Source of the DNA: Rosa chinensis
Lineage: Eukaryota > Streptophyta > Magnoliopsida > Rosales > Rosaceae
Direction of reading: 5' to 3'
Assembly: GCF_002994745.2 (NCBI RefSeq)
Contig: NC_037091.1
Coordinates: 372,001-436,000, forward strand
Length of the DNA: 64,000 nucleotides
The translations under genes were made by a program, and so were the position numbers. The stretch's first letter is position 1; each line of letters opens with the position of its first letter. This document shows positions 12,087 to 23,653 of the stretch, one piece after another. The notes beneath the pieces are model-generated. The model saw nothing but the letters and a program-made list of their open reading frames with translations, was not told where the DNA came from and made no database searches.

Positions 12087-13318
12087 ATGCCTCCTGCTAT
12101 ATATTTGTTAGTTCTATTCTTCTCCTCTTTCCTTACATTCATTCTACCTCATCTCATCACTTTCTGTTTCTTGTGCTCATTTGGTGTGCCATGTCAAACC
12201 CTCCGTTTCCTCGATCTTCTTCCTGATGATGAGAAAAGCGTCTCATCTGCAGCTCCTCCTTTGCGTGTCCCTATTCCTATTCCTTTTGGAGAAGGTCCTA
12301 GTAATCCCCAGTGAACTATTCTATTGCTCCAAATGTGTCGACTGTCCTTGATCCAAGGTGTGGGTCACAGCTCCCTACCTACCTTGATGAAGATCATCCT
12401 CTGTTTCACAATGACACTCACATTCCGTTTACTTCAGTCCCCTTAGACATCCATTTGGATGATCCACTGCTCAGTGCCAGTTTGATTGAACACTCTAACT
12501 TGGTTCTAGTTGGGAAAATTTTTGGGGAACCTATCTCTCTCCAGACCATAGTACAAAGACTGAAGTTCAGCTGGGTGAATCTTACTGAAGGCTTTGAACC
12601 TTGCGGGCTTTCGGTGGTTTCAGATTCGGTTCTTTGTTGAGTCAGACTTACTGCATGTGTTACAACACCATCCTGGGTAAGTCCAAAGTCAGATTTTTGC
12701 CTTATGACGTTGGGGGCCGAGTTTCCATCCTACATAAGACGTTGGGGGCCTCGTGTTGTTCATCTCTATGCTAATCCTCAGTCTGATAAGATAACTATGG
12801 TTAATTTTCACTACGAAACCATTCTGGATACCTATTTCTATTGTGGCAGGGTTGAACATGCTCTTGGTTTTTGTCCTGACCATGTAGAAGACTGTCCATT
12901 TGTTATGATGGACAAGTTCCCTGAAGAGCAGAAAATGTACCCAGCTGCTACCACTTGTGATGAGATGAGGTTTGGCCCTGTGCCGGATGACGTTATAAGC
13001 ATATTCTCTAAAGCTCGAATTATGACTCATCAACAAGTTGTTGTTGCTGCTGCTGCTAACTTTCCTTTGCGTTCGCCTGTTCATGCTCCAAATTGGGGCT
13101 ATCCAATGGATTCTCAGCAGCCCTCTTATGGATGGCAAACTGTCCACCGTCGCTCTCGCCGTTCTCAGGCCAAGCCTCAGTCCAACTGGTTTCATACTCC
13201 TGAAGATCTTGTCCGTGATCATACTGTCTATCCTGAAGCTAGTGCTCGGACTTCTGACATTGTTTCTCCCTTTTACCGGGGCCTCAACATGCAAGCTGAC
13301 CTAAGGAGCCATGATTGA
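12087..13318 (+). pseudogene. DUF4283 / zinc-knuckle (zf-CCHC_4) gene remnant, LINE ORF1-like
   Basis: The segment 12311-12640 contains a DUF4283-type pattern: LVGKIFGEPISLQTIVQRLK, then after a frame change FFVESDLLHVLQHHPG. The frame 12704-13318 continues with IRRWGPRVVHLYANP and a knuckle YFYCGRVEHALGFC followed by a further Cys. The first Cys of the C-x2-C pair is replaced by Tyr, and frame changes near 12310 and 12640-12700 break the gene. DUF4283 plus zf-CCHC_4 is the usual make-up of plant LINE ORF1 proteins and of related orphan genes; no endonuclease/RT ORF2 follows. The pyrimidine-rich DNA upstream would fit a LINE 5' UTR. The Tourist-like MITE lies directly 5'. Confidence 0.6.
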
Positions 13319-13526
13319 TATGGGACCTTTTCACAAGGTTCCCTTCTCTAAAGCTGTCTTCATTCAATCAGATGATGCATCTCCTAAGGTGCCCTCCCTT
13401 AGTCACGCCAAACCTGCTCAGCGTACTCACAAATCTTCAGAGGTTAGCTCAAATGATAGTTCTAACCATTACTTGGACCCTGCTGATTTTAATTTTGAAA
13501 AAAAATCAGTTTACCCCCTTTGAATT

Positions 13527-13778
13527 TTAGGGATAAAAAACGTAACAAGGAATTGACGAACTGAAGAATAAAGAAAAGATAAGAGGGTTGAGGAATCGTA
13601 CGGGAAGGGGCGTAGGCTGTGGCAGAGTCGAACCAGACTCTGCCATGATCTTGTCGTCGTCGGTCTCTTCCTTGATGAAATTGAAGAAGCGCAGCATAGA
13701 GAACTCATAAATCTTGTCGATCATCATCATCATCATCGAGGACACCGTCATGTTAGGTTCCTTCGTCGTTGGCGGCAT
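13527..13778 (-). CDS. small unidentified ORF, possible first exon
   Basis: An 83-codon minus-strand ORF opens MPPTTKEPNMTVSS and contains MIDKIYEFSMLRFFNFIK followed by an acidic stretch. Upstream on this strand is a (CT)n microsatellite, as is common in plant 5' UTRs. I do not recognise the protein. It could be a real first exon or chance. Low confidence. Confidence 0.22.
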   Translation of the reverse strand: MPPTTKEPNMTVSSMMMMMIDKIYEFSMLRFFNFIKEETDDDKIMAESGSTLPQPTPLPVRFLNPLIFSLFFSSSIPCYVFYP

Positions 13779-13807
13779 TTGGTGTTTGAGAAATCCTTAT
13801 GGTCTTA

Positions 13808-13810
<3 letters not shown>

Positions 13811-13856
<46 letters not shown>
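13811..13856. repeat. (GA)n microsatellite
   Basis: About 23 uninterrupted GA dinucleotides, followed by a second short GAGA patch near 13878. The ORF reading RERERE through it is a repeat artefact. Confidence 0.95.
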
Positions 13857-13859
<3 letters not shown>

Positions 13860-14054
13860 AATTGGGGGATTAATATTGAGAGAGAGTGGAGACGAGTATA
13901 ACTGTATAAGTGTGGGAATTTGGGCTAAGTGTCAAAATGACTCTGTGTTATTCATCGAAATAGAGGGAGTTGAAAAATTAAATTTTGGTTAAGTGTGGGA
14001 ATTCAATTAGGGCAGCATCGTTTAAAAACTTAGACAACAGAAACACACACAGTC

Positions 14055-14094
14055 TGTACTTGCATGAGCATTTGCCAAGCATAATTAGCTATAA
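14055..14094 (+). repeat. first 40 bp of the 5' LTR, copy C
   Basis: The block opens TGTACTTGCATGAGC and runs to TTAGCTATAA. It matches the first 40 bp of the copy C 3' LTR and of the copy A LTR with a few substitutions. The LTR at 36412 begins exactly where this piece stops, which shows an interrupted LTR. Confidence 0.85.
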
Positions 14095-14459
14095 GGGTTA
14101 ATGCTCATACACCCCAAATCCAGAAGAATACTTCTCATACACCCCAGTGTATTTATTTTCTTCCTTTCCACACAACCTTTTCTCTCTTTTCTTCCTATCC
14201 ACCTGTCTTGTCGAAAACACTACCATTAGTACCCCTCCTTGCATTGTCCATCCATTTTTCTTTGAAGTCGTTGTATGTCAGAGTCAGAGTTTGCATATGC
14301 ATAACATCGTTGTCTCTTTCATTTAAAGTTACTGTCTATTCCATTGTTTATATAACAAAGTTTTAGAAACGTGGTGGGCCCATCAGAGTTTTGTTTGAAT
14401 ATATATGCAGAACTAACAGTCATCCTCATATTCAAAGGCAAACAGTACGCATTACTATT

Positions 14460-14725
14460 CATAATTTCGATTGTTGACAGAATTGAGTTGATTGCTATCT
14501 GCAAAAATACTAGCAAAGAATTGCAAAAAGAAAAAGAAAAATTGAGAAAATTGAAAGCCTATAGAGATAATCTTAACAGAGAATCTCCTAACTACTAGGA
14601 TATCATCTATAGACTTCAAACCAGAATCTATAAAGTAGAACAAGATATTGATAATCTTTTATATGTTCTGGAAGAGGAACAAAAACCTCTTGATTATTTG
14701 AGCATTGGTTAGATCCGCACATCAC
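14460..14725 (+). pseudogene. leader region with coiled-coil-rich short ORF, endogenous pararetrovirus
   Basis: Directly upstream of the primer site the reading frame gives a Lys/Glu-rich helix-forming stretch (TSKELQKEKEKLRKLKAYRD), a stop near 14596, then RIYKVEQDIDNLLYVLEEE and another stop near 14713. In a circular pararetrovirus this position corresponds to the end of the leader. It may be a decayed viral short ORF; function unknown. Confidence 0.35.
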
Positions 14726-14737
14726 TGGTATCAGAGC
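14726..14737 (+). promoter_or_regulatory. primer binding site for initiator tRNA-Met (pararetrovirus)
   Basis: TGGTATCAGAGC is complementary to the 3' end of plant initiator tRNA-Met, the standard minus-strand primer site and map origin of Caulimoviridae. The match is 12 nt and ends before the usual continuation. It lies 33 bp upstream of the first viral ORF. Confidence 0.85.
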
Positions 14738-14769
14738 TTGTAAAATAGCTCAAGGAGAACCCCTCCTTA

Positions 14770-15339
14770 ATGGGGACAATGTCAGAATTGTTATTAGAGA
14801 AAATAAATTCTCTACTGAAATCTTCTGATGAGAAATATCAGAAGCTGTTACTAGAAGTATCTGGATGTCAAAATCATCTAGAAAAGCTACCTGCTATAAT
14901 CCACCAATTGGAAAGATTGGAAAACAAACTGGATTATATCAAGGAACTTCCAAAAACGGAAGAAGAAAAGCTAACGAGTGTTAGCAGAAAAATTAATGAA
15001 CAGTAAAAAACGCTGGAATCTATGAAAAATATACTGAAGGACAAGAAAGTGCCTACAGTAAAAAAGAAAGCTAATGGGTTCAAACCATTAGAAAAACCAG
15101 ATACAAATCTTGTTCCAAACATGATTTTTCTGGAACCATCAACTAGTTCTACTAGTATTCGGTATGAAAAGCCGGAAGATACTCGAGATGTCAAGATGAT
15201 GAGCATCTTCGGGAAAAAGAAAGGAGTACAACTCCTAAATTCTGAAGAATTTGAATCCAATGAAATCGAGCATGAGATAAAAAAATGCCTCAATTCGAAA
15301 GCAAGATTTCAAACAAATCTACAAAAGGGGAACATTTGA
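14770..15339 (+). pseudogene. pararetroviral N-terminal coiled-coil ORF (broken)
   Basis: The frame opens MGTMSELLLEKINSLL and is rich in Leu/Lys/Glu heptads (LEKLPAIIHQLERLENKLDY). An in-frame TAA at 15004-15006 is followed by about 110 more codons to a TGA at 15337-15339. The movement-protein frame overlaps the end in another frame (from about 15332). The position, between primer site and movement protein, fits a virion-associated or N-terminal coiled-coil region; no specific family is claimed. Confidence 0.55.
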
Positions 15340-15418
15340 CCTGATGGACAGCCATCATTTCAAATTACTTGAATTCACAACTCCCTCAACAACAGGAGAG
15401 ACAGATCTCTTGATGATC

Positions 15419-17998
15419 TGACAGGACCCACCCCAGATTTCACCCCGAAATCCGAAGTGGCCCTGCGGGGCCCACTTTAGAAGAAATTCTACCAAAAATT
15501 TGGCGGAACTTCCCCTAAAATTAGGCTACCCAAAACCTGTAGGAAAACATTTACACTTCTAAATTATCCATCCTTATTCTCCTGGAGCCACCCTGCTCCC
15601 CAAATTACAACATCAACCAAAAATCACATAACACAGATCACAACTTAAATAACATTAATTTCCTCAGGTAACTAGAGCAATTCTAACAGCAAGGGTAATC
15701 AAGGAAAACCTAAATCAAATAAAAATGCGGAACCCATGTTGACTATGCCTCAACTCCAATGTACGCCCGACCTCAACTAATTTCACCTGCAAACTGGGCA
15801 TTTGAAACTGAAGGGCCCAGGGGAAAGTAATTGAAAAACATGTTAGACTGAGTGGACAAAAATAAACGACTAAATAAATAAATTAAAAGAAAAGGAATTG
15901 TATTACTTCCCCACGAATTTAAATTCGTAAAACTTCGATGCATGCAACGTTTATAAAACATATGTCTTTAAAACTCGAAGTCTCGTGAAAACATACCAGT
16001 CCCCGCTGGCTAAAAGAATCGGACTAGCCCCGCTAGTCAAGTAGCAAATAAAAGGATATGGGGAATGGATGTCACCATACGGGTAAAGGAACCCCTAACC
16101 TCGACTGCCACCCACACATAGATTGTGTGAGGAGGAGACTAATAACCTCGACTACCACTCACGTGAGGAGGAGAATAAATCACCTCGACTACCACTCACA
16201 AACACAAAGTAAGTGAGGAGGAGAATAAGCTACCTCAACTGCCACTCACAAACACAAAGTAAGTGAGGAGGAGACCTAATCGAATGACCCGAGTATGGTG
16301 AGGAAAACATTCAAAATCCATAAAATCCGAAAGACTTCCCCAATCTCTCACGAGAAAAATATATATTCCAATGACGTGACCCCGCACTCAAAAATATTCT
16401 CAAATCCGTAACAAAAACCGGAAATTAGTATAAGCAAATCCCGATTCCAAAAATCTCTCAAAAACTCCAAGAAACAAACTAAATCCAAAAATCATTAATT
16501 AGGCATTCCCAATGCCAAAACCGAAAGTCAATAAATAAATGAGAAATCCAACTCCATCGAAAACTCATCTCAAAAATCTTCCTGAAATCCAAAGTCGGCG
16601 ATAAAAAAAAATATATATATATATTTAATCCCAAAAATTCCTCTGAAAACGAATCGCTAGAAACCATATAATAATCATATTCTCCAAATCGAGCATAATA
16701 AACTTTAATTCAAAAATCCCATTGACATAGTAATAAAATATTTAAATCCATTTAATATGCTCGATAAATTAAAACAATAATTTAAGTCACTACTTCAGTT
16801 CCCAAATCAAAACAAGACAAATTAAAAATAATTTTCTGAAAACAAAATATAATCACATGGAATTAAATAACTAAATAATTAATACGGGAAAAACAATTGC
16901 ATGCATCCTTATTTAAAAGCAAAGGTCCACTCACAGTATTATTCAGGTGATCACGCATACAAGTTCCTTCATCGAGCAAGAGTTCGGTATGTCGCCCTGT
17001 ACACAATTATTTTTCGTGAATAACTATTCAACAATTAAATACGATTCCCAAAATTAAATCCTCATAAATCATCTCTCCACTTCTTCTCGGATTCATCCCA
17101 ACTTTTACCTCTAATACCAATTCGTTATCTTAAAGGTTCCAAGGCAGAACTAAGAGATATCCGACGGTGGGATTCTCGTAAATCGATAATGAAATTCTAA
17201 ATTCCAGAAATTCATAATCGATTAAAACTTCTCCAATTCCAACCAAATTCACATATTCAACCTCTACAAAAATATAGGATTTAACTAGCTAAAAATAGAA
17301 TTTAAATTCTGTTTAAACGTCACCACTGTTCACGCACCGCACTGTTCACGTGCGGCATTGTTCACTCGCGGTCAACTTCTCCGATGGTCACCAAATTTTG
17401 GCAGCAGCTTCATCTCAACTCCCCTAGCATTTTTCTCAACTACACCAAGTTCAGAAAACAACTAGAACTACCTCAACAATTAAGAAAACAGTAACCCCAA
17501 TTTGTGAATAGTACCCGGATTTCAATCTCAAAAATCCTCCAATAAATCTATGCAATATTACACTTAAAAGAAAACCCATGAGGTAAGGAAGAGATTTATG
17601 CCATTTTTGCTGCTGGAAATTGCCGGAAGATCTCTGTCTCTCTGTCTCTCTCTCTTTCTCTCTTCTTTCTGGTTTCTGTTACGGGATGGAGAGTGGCTGG
17701 AAATGGGGCTGATCAGCCCCTTATAATTAAGGTGTGATGAAAAGACCAAAATACCCCACACACGAAAATACTCATAACTTTGGCATACGAACTCCGATTT
17801 TTACGTACCACATATGCACGCGCTCGGTTTAATGTCTCCCACAACTTTCATGAAGGAAATTTTCTCAAATTTTGACCCGAACAAAAAGTCAACTTTTAGG
17901 GCCACTAAAAGTATCGAAACAAAGTAACAAGTGAAATTAATTGTCGTTTACCGTCCAAATGACTAGTGAACTGGTAAATTGAGGTACGGGATGTTACA
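15419..17998 (-). repeat. solo LTR of a Ty3-gypsy-type element (about 2.6 kb)
   Basis: Read on minus it starts TGTAACATCCCGTACC and ends GGGTGGGTCCTGTCA, with TG...CA termini. The flanks TGATC (15414-15418) and TAATC (17999-18003) match at 4 of 5 bases. The interior has no gag-pol, so it is most simply a solo LTR from recombination. Large LTRs opening TGTAACATCC are frequent in plant chromovirus (Tekay/Del) elements; the lineage is inferred. A TATA-like TTAATTATAAGG on minus (near 17721) precedes a GA-rich stretch. The flanking viral reading frame resumes in register after it. ORFs inside (such as 15773-15961) are not supported. Confidence 0.7.
16098..16280. repeat. short tandem repeat within the solo LTR
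   Basis: Four imperfect units of 37-50 bp each contain ACCTCRACTRCCACYCAC and GTGAGGAGGAGA; two units add an AAACACAAAGTAA segment. CCACTCAC and GTGAG... inside a unit are partly self-complementary. Confidence 0.85.
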
Positions 17999-18303
17999 TA
18001 ATCACTCCAGCTGAAGTTGCCAGAGCACAAGCAAAGAAGTATCAATTTATGCATATTGGAGCAGTCCAAGTCGACATAAAGCTTTTGGCAAGAGAAGGCA
18101 TCAACTGCTCAGTCCTATGTGTCCTGCAAGACAACAGACTGACAGACTTTCAAGCTAGTTTGCTGGGGACTCTAGAAGCATCACTGTGCAATCAAGTGGC
18201 ATATTTCAACTGCTTCCCCAACTTCTCAACCAGCCTGAAGGATGCAGCTCACTGTCTCTGACTGAGAGTCAAGACAGATGGACTATCAATGAAAAATGAT
18301 ATG

Positions 18304-18810
18304 TGTTGATGCTCAAGTCCGGCGGTAGCCGATTCCTTGCTTAAGGCGGGCCCCGTGGGCGGACCGCTACTCCTAGGATTAGGTGATTCCTGTTACTGCA
18401 ACACGATAGACAGGGCGTCAGAGGGAGACCGCGTTGGGCGGTCTTCACTTCTCCGATGCCTAAGTCAGTCACTGTATATGCGCGGCATAACAACAAATGA
18501 GTAGTGATTGCGTAATTAATGAGGAGAGAGGAGAGAACCTTTTATAGGTGAGGAAGAGGTTGATCTTCTTCTTGTTTCCGATGTGGGACTGATGTGCTTC
18601 GATTCCCAGCGTCAGGGGCTTCTGATGCTATCTTGACGCTGCGCGTGGCGGCGCGTCAGCGGTGATCTAGGGGCGATCCGGGGCTCGAGCGGTAGCCCGC
18701 CTGGCCGTGACTTCGCAGGTCATCCCCTTGGTGAGAGTCGGTACCTCTGGCGGTACAATGAGCGTGGCTCATTATAGCTAATTATGCTCGTTCTAGCACA
18801 TGTAGGTACA
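18304..18810 (-). repeat. 3' LTR of copy B
   Basis: On minus it runs TGTACCTACATG...GCATCAACA. It includes a TATA box (CCTATAAAAGG on minus near 18540-18550) downstream of an AGTCCCACATCGGAAACAAG block shared with copies A and C. The polypurine tract ACTGGGGACTTGGGGGACT abuts it at 18811-18829. Confidence 0.95.
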
Positions 18811-18829
18811 AGTCCCCCAAGTCCCCAGT
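18811..18829 (-). promoter_or_regulatory. polypurine tract, copy B
   Basis: On minus, ACTGGGGACTTGGGGGACT immediately precedes the 3' LTR, as in copies A and C. Confidence 0.75.
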
Positions 18830-19385
18830 CAAGGAGGGCAATCTTGGTTGGGGAGTTGATCGGCGGTGTGAAGCGTTACTTCCGCTAGACTTGCAACAAC
18901 ATAATTAGCGTCAGTGCGTTGTCAACCATGGATTTACTGAGCAAACGATTTATACCCTTTCAGGTGGGCCCCTGCCAGGCCCGCCAGGGAGTCCCCCACT
19001 CCCTAGCCAAGACGGACCTCCAGATGGTTGGTAAATTGTTTGTTGAGGGGAAGCTGCGCGGAGCAAAAGGCGTTGGGTAGCGAGCCCAATCTTAGTACCC
19101 AAGTGGCGGGGGTCAACGTACCTGATCAGGGTCGTCGTAGACTGTTGACAAATCCCCGTGTCCCCGAGGGACGATCTGACCGTAACGCCGCGTGGCGGCC
19201 GTTGTCAGAATGAGGCATAGCCTCAGGATCCGCCGCTGGATGTAGCAGGAAACAGCGTCGGGTAGACGTGTTCGGCGGTGGTTACTGATCGGAATTGCGC
19301 TCAGCAACGCACGGGGTTTGCAAGATGGAGGCGGTTCTGCCGGTAGTGCCATGTATAGCCTAGGCTGCCCCTTGCAAATTGTCAA

Positions 19386-19797
19386 GTGGAAGATAAGTGA
19401 GAAGTTCCGCTAGCGGGGTTTCGCTCAGCGGACCTCGATACTTGGAAGATGACAAGTGAGAAGTTCCGCTAGCGGGGTTTCGCTCAGCGGACCTCGATAC
19501 TTGGAAGATGACAAGTGAGAAGTGCCGCTAGCGGGGTTTCGCTCAGCGGACCTCGATACTTGGAAGATGACAAGTGAGAAGTGCCGCTAGCGGGGTTTCG
19601 CTCAGCGGACCTCGATACTTGGAAGATGACAAGTGAGAAGTTCCGCTAGCAGGGTTTCGTTCAGCGGACCTCGATACTTGGAAGATGACAAGTGAGAAGT
19701 TCCGCTAGCGGGGTTTCGCTCAGCTGACCTCGATACTTGGAAGATGACAAGTGAGAAGTGCCGCTAGCGGGGTTTCGCTCAGCGGACCTCGATACTT
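19386..19797. repeat. 59-bp tandem repeat in the 3' untranslated region, copy B
   Basis: Seven near-identical units with period 59 each include TTCCGCTAGCGGGG or TGCCGCTAGCGGGG, then CTCAGCGGACCTCGATACTT. The array is the counterpart of the 60-bp array of copy A but has a different unit sequence outside the CCGCTAGCGG core. Copy number is higher and units are more uniform than in copy A. Confidence 0.92.
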
Positions 19798-20063
19798 GGA
19801 GCCTTTCGCCCAAAATTTGTGGCTTCTGTCGGGCGCTTCGCCTGATGGTGGTGGACACGTGGCAAACCCCTAAAGGGTTAGCGTGCGGAGGCGTGCCTCC
19901 TTCACCGAGCAGTCTCCTCGCCATTAATGTCGAGTAATGATGGATTTCGTAACCGAGGCGACGCCTCGGTTAATCCGGAGAGTAACTGCAGCTGTGGGAC
20001 ACGCCTACGGCTGGCAGTCGATGTCATTTTTTAAACGGACGGCGTGGGATTGTTTGACGTTGA

Positions 20064-20554
20064 CATAAAAGGGGGGGAAGGCCGCATATTTGGCACTGCT
20101 CTAAACTCCGAACTGTGCCCTCGTCGTCTTCAAGTGTTCTATCTCTGAGATCGAAGAAGAAAAGCGAGGCGATATCGGCGAGTTCTCGTGTGTGGAAGAA
20201 CAGACGATCTCCAGCTGCGAAGAGTAGTGTGCACACAGCTGTCAGAGGCTCCATTGTCAAGGTTGGTAATCTGGCCTTTTTCCTGTTTGATTGGGTGTCT
20301 GCGTTGTTGGATTTCTGGGTTTTTCTGTGATATGCTCTTTGTCGACGTATTGTGAGGGTGTGAGTGGGTTTGGGGAAGGGTGGTTGTGATTGACAATTGG
20401 GGTTGTTAGGGCTTTTCTAGATGGTCGAATCTGGGTTTTAGTCGGTTTGTTCTTGTTTTGGCATTTTTTGGGTTGAGTGTTGTTGATGTTCTTGGGCACT
20501 AACTGTTATAGGGATAGGTTAGATCCTGTGTGAGCTAACTAATTTGGGTTTTAG
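20064..20554 (+). promoter_or_regulatory. putative promoter and 5'-UTR intron of aORF, copy B
   Basis: GTTGACATAAAAGG (TATA-like CATAAAAG at 20064-20071) stands about 500 bp before the aORF ATG. A probable 5'-UTR intron runs from GTTGGTAATC at 20262 to TTTTAG at 20554, ten bases before the ATG. The same GACATAAA block and the same GTTGGT...TTTTAG boundaries occur in copies A and C. This supports a real antisense transcript driven from inside the element. Confidence 0.5.
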
Positions 20555-20563
20555 GGTTTTGGG

Positions 20564-23248
20564 ATGGCCGACGTCATAGAGATCTCGAGCAGTGAGGATT
20601 CCGGATCTGAAGTGTCGTTCAGCGCGGCGGATAGGAAATTTATTAACTCGTTGCGTCCGTCTGCCCGTGTAGGAACCTCACTGCCAGAACCGCTAGAAGT
20701 CGAGCCGCTACAGACCATTCGGTGGGACGTAGATATGGGTCGTACGTCGCGTCCGGAGAGTTCTAGGGCGGGGGAGGCTGCCGCTGCCCATACTTTGCAT
20801 GAAGAGCGGCTAGAAAGTAATAGTGCCGCCAGCGGAATTGGTGACACGGGGGAGGATACCGAGTGTGCGTGGGTGTTCGAGGACGGCACTCCCGTTGACG
20901 AGGCGGGAGGTAGGATGACAGCGGTTGCCTTCAACCGGCTGAAGCGGGTGTTCCGGTTGCCCGGGGCAGTGAAGCTACGTCCACCGACGGTAGAGGAGAA
21001 AGCTTCGATTTTGCCAGTGGGTCATGCCGCGGTTCACGAGGCTATATTCCGCGAGGGAGTGGCCCTCCCGCTGGTGCCCAACCTTCAGATTCTGCTGTGC
21101 GAGTTCCGCATCGCCTTTGGGCAAGTGTGCCCCAACATGTGGCGGTTACTGCTGTCGCTGAACTCGTTGTGGTGGTTGCGAAGGACCGACCGTGGTGGAG
21201 GTGTTGCATTTCTATGAACTGGTGTACGTGAAGCGCCAGGGTTGTAGAGGGCAAGTAAACCTCAGCCGTCGGCAAGGAGCGCCCAAGCTGATCGAAAACT
21301 TGCGGGACTTAATGTCGTACTGGCGGGGCTCGTTTTGCGTTGCCACAACTGGATGGGAGTACCAGGCGGGGGCTAACGAGGGGGAGCCGTCGTTTAGAAT
21401 TAAGTCAGAATTTCAGCCCATCCGAGGTTGTTTGTTGTTTCCTCTGAACACGACTGGCGTGGTTTCTGTTTTTTTTTTTTTTTTGTACTCTACTGATGAT
21501 GACCTGTTTGTGCAGCGGGGTTGCGGTACAACTTAACTCGTGAGGAAGAGTGCCAGGTAGCACGCATCAGAGGTTGCTGGCGGAATCGCAACTTGCTGGA
21601 CTTCCGTCTCCTTAGCGGGTGGGAGTTGTTGGTGGCTCAACAATTGACGCGCGCCGTTGGTAAGTAATCTTAGCCGTATTGTACCTTTGGTGAGGTTGTC
21701 CCATGCTAACTGGCCTGGCACTAATTTTTGTAGAGACTCCGCCGGGAAACAAGGCTAGCTGTGACGCGTTTGCGAAGGCCATGGACCGTGCTGAAATCGA
21801 CAACTTCCTTGAAGCCATGTATGCTTCCTGGATGGCGGTACAAAAGACGGTGGTGGACCCAGAGACACTGGCGCTGAGCTAGTCAGAGGTTCCTGTGGTG
21901 CTGCCAATGCCGCACCACTCCCATCTCGGTGGTGATGGGCTGCCTGCCGTCCAGACTGGGACCGGCGGGGCGAGTGAAGCGGCGCCGAGGAAAGAGAGGG
22001 TGCCGGCCCTGAGGCGCGGCGCGGTGAAGAAAACGGTGCGCCCCACCGAGGGTGTTACCATAGCGGAGTTGGCGCCGCTGGCGGGGGGTTCGAGGCTTGC
22101 CATTGCTGGGAGCACGCGGGTGCTCCAACGAAAACGCCGCCAGCCAGACTCCGGTGGGGAAGAGGAGGAAGTAGAGGTAACGGGGGCCCGAGAGCAGCCT
22201 AAGAAGTCAAGGCAAGTTCCGCCCGGGGCTGTTGTGGACGTGGCGAAAGAGGTGGGTGCGAGCGGCCTGGACTCATTTGCTGCCTACGCTGAGTTCCTCA
22301 ACGACGGTGAGCGGGACTTCCTGTATCACCTCTGCGAGGGGCCTGGAGGGAATCGTTCAGTTGACCGCCGTCAGCGAGTCGCCCTTTAGCACAGCCTTTG
22401 GGCACGTCGCTGTCGGGCTTCACGAGATGTTCCAGGCAGCATCCAAGCAGCCCCTGGTTGAGCGGGAGCTGAGGGAGGAAGTGGCGGGCCTCCAGAGGGA
22501 CTTGGGACAGACCCAGGAGAAGTTGGCTGACGTCGAGCGACGTCTGACAAAGGCCGACTGCGATGCGGCAGATGCCAAGGGCAAGCTGAACGTTGCCATT
22601 GAGTGGCACCTGGATCAGAATGAGCGGTACGCCAAGCTGGAGCAGGATATGTCTCTGGTGCGGGACCGGGTGACTGTGAAGGAGAAGAAAATTGAGATCC
22701 TTCAGCGGGAGTCCGCCGCTAAACAAGTGGAAATCAAGCTGCTGGAGGGTGAAGTCGCTCGCGTGGAGTCTGAGGGAAGTCGTGCTGCGGCTGCCGTTGT
22801 TGAATCGTACAAGCAGTCGGCGGAGCACCAGAAGGCGCTCAACGACGCAGCCAAGGCCGGTGCCCTGGCCAATGTGGAGATGTTGCTGCAGAGGGGCGCC
22901 ATTGACTGGGTGAAAGCGGCAATGCCGGTCGTGCAGTCGAGTAAGGAAGTGCCGCCGACAACAAGTACCGCTCCTACTGCCGCACCTGGTCCCGGAGTCT
23001 GTTCGGGTAGCGGGGAGAGTGGAGAGCCTCCAAAAGGAGGCTCCCAGAGGACGCCTACGCAGTCCGAGGCGTCCCGCGCTTGGTTCTTGGCGGCCCACAC
23101 CCGGGCGGATGGCACAATAGAGACTCCCAGTCCCACAGCCCGAGGGTCCGACCAGACGAGCCGCTCTGATTCTCCCCAGGCAGCCGATGGAACTGCTGAC
23201 GGTAGCGGGGCCGACCTGACAAACCCTGCCAACCCCGCCAACCCCTAA
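20564..23248 (+). pseudogene. antisense aORF, copy B (spliced, with frame lesions)
   Basis: The ATG at 20564 starts MADVIEISSSEDSG. The conserved block runs through NMWRLLLSLNSLWWL; then a small indel near 21180 shifts the frame, which resumes at VEVLHFYELVY and ends FRIKSEFQPIRG. Probable introns are 21427-21514 (GTTTGTTG to TGTGCAG) and about 21660-21733 (GTAAGTAA to TTTTTGTAG). A stop TAG near 21880 and a frame change near 22340 follow. The distal half (22380-23248) is a long coiled coil (heptads from VERELREEVAGLQRDL) with a Pro/Ser/Thr-rich tail. Acidic N-terminus, globular middle and coiled-coil end suggest a structural or nucleic-acid-associated protein; the function is unknown. The family is the one I recall as PF04195. 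Confidence 0.8.
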
Positions 23249-23653
23249 ATAGGAGTAGGAAAGTTTTTTTTGTAGCCGCTGAGGCATAAATGATGTAATT
23301 CTGTTTTGAGATAAATGAAATCTGTTGGCACCCAAATTCCAAGTGTTTCTTTTTGTTTGTGATAATGTGTGTGCCGCTAGAAGTCCTGATACTTGCTTTT
23401 GGTCATGAATGAAACATTAAAGGAATTAAAATTGGTCCAAGTGCACAATGTAGCCGACGTAGTCCGCTGACTGGCGTTGCCAGTTGCCCTCAGTGCTAGA
23501 CTTAGTAACAATGGTTTGAATAATTCCTCGTTTCATTGATAGCTGTCTGAACAGCGTTTACAAAAGCGGGGTCGTACCCGTTGGGTAGCTTCCCTTAGCT
23601 AAATATTGAACAAAAATTTAGCTAAGTCAAGATGCTTTTGGGTAGCGGTATGA

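Noticed and set aside
13714..13992. 92-residue ORF through the GA repeat
   Set aside because: Most of it is Arg-Glu from the microsatellite; no domain and no family.
22298..23335. 345-residue minus-strand ORF opposite the aORF
   Set aside because: A GC-rich shadow of the coiled-coil coding strand with no recognisable domain; the plus strand matches the family.
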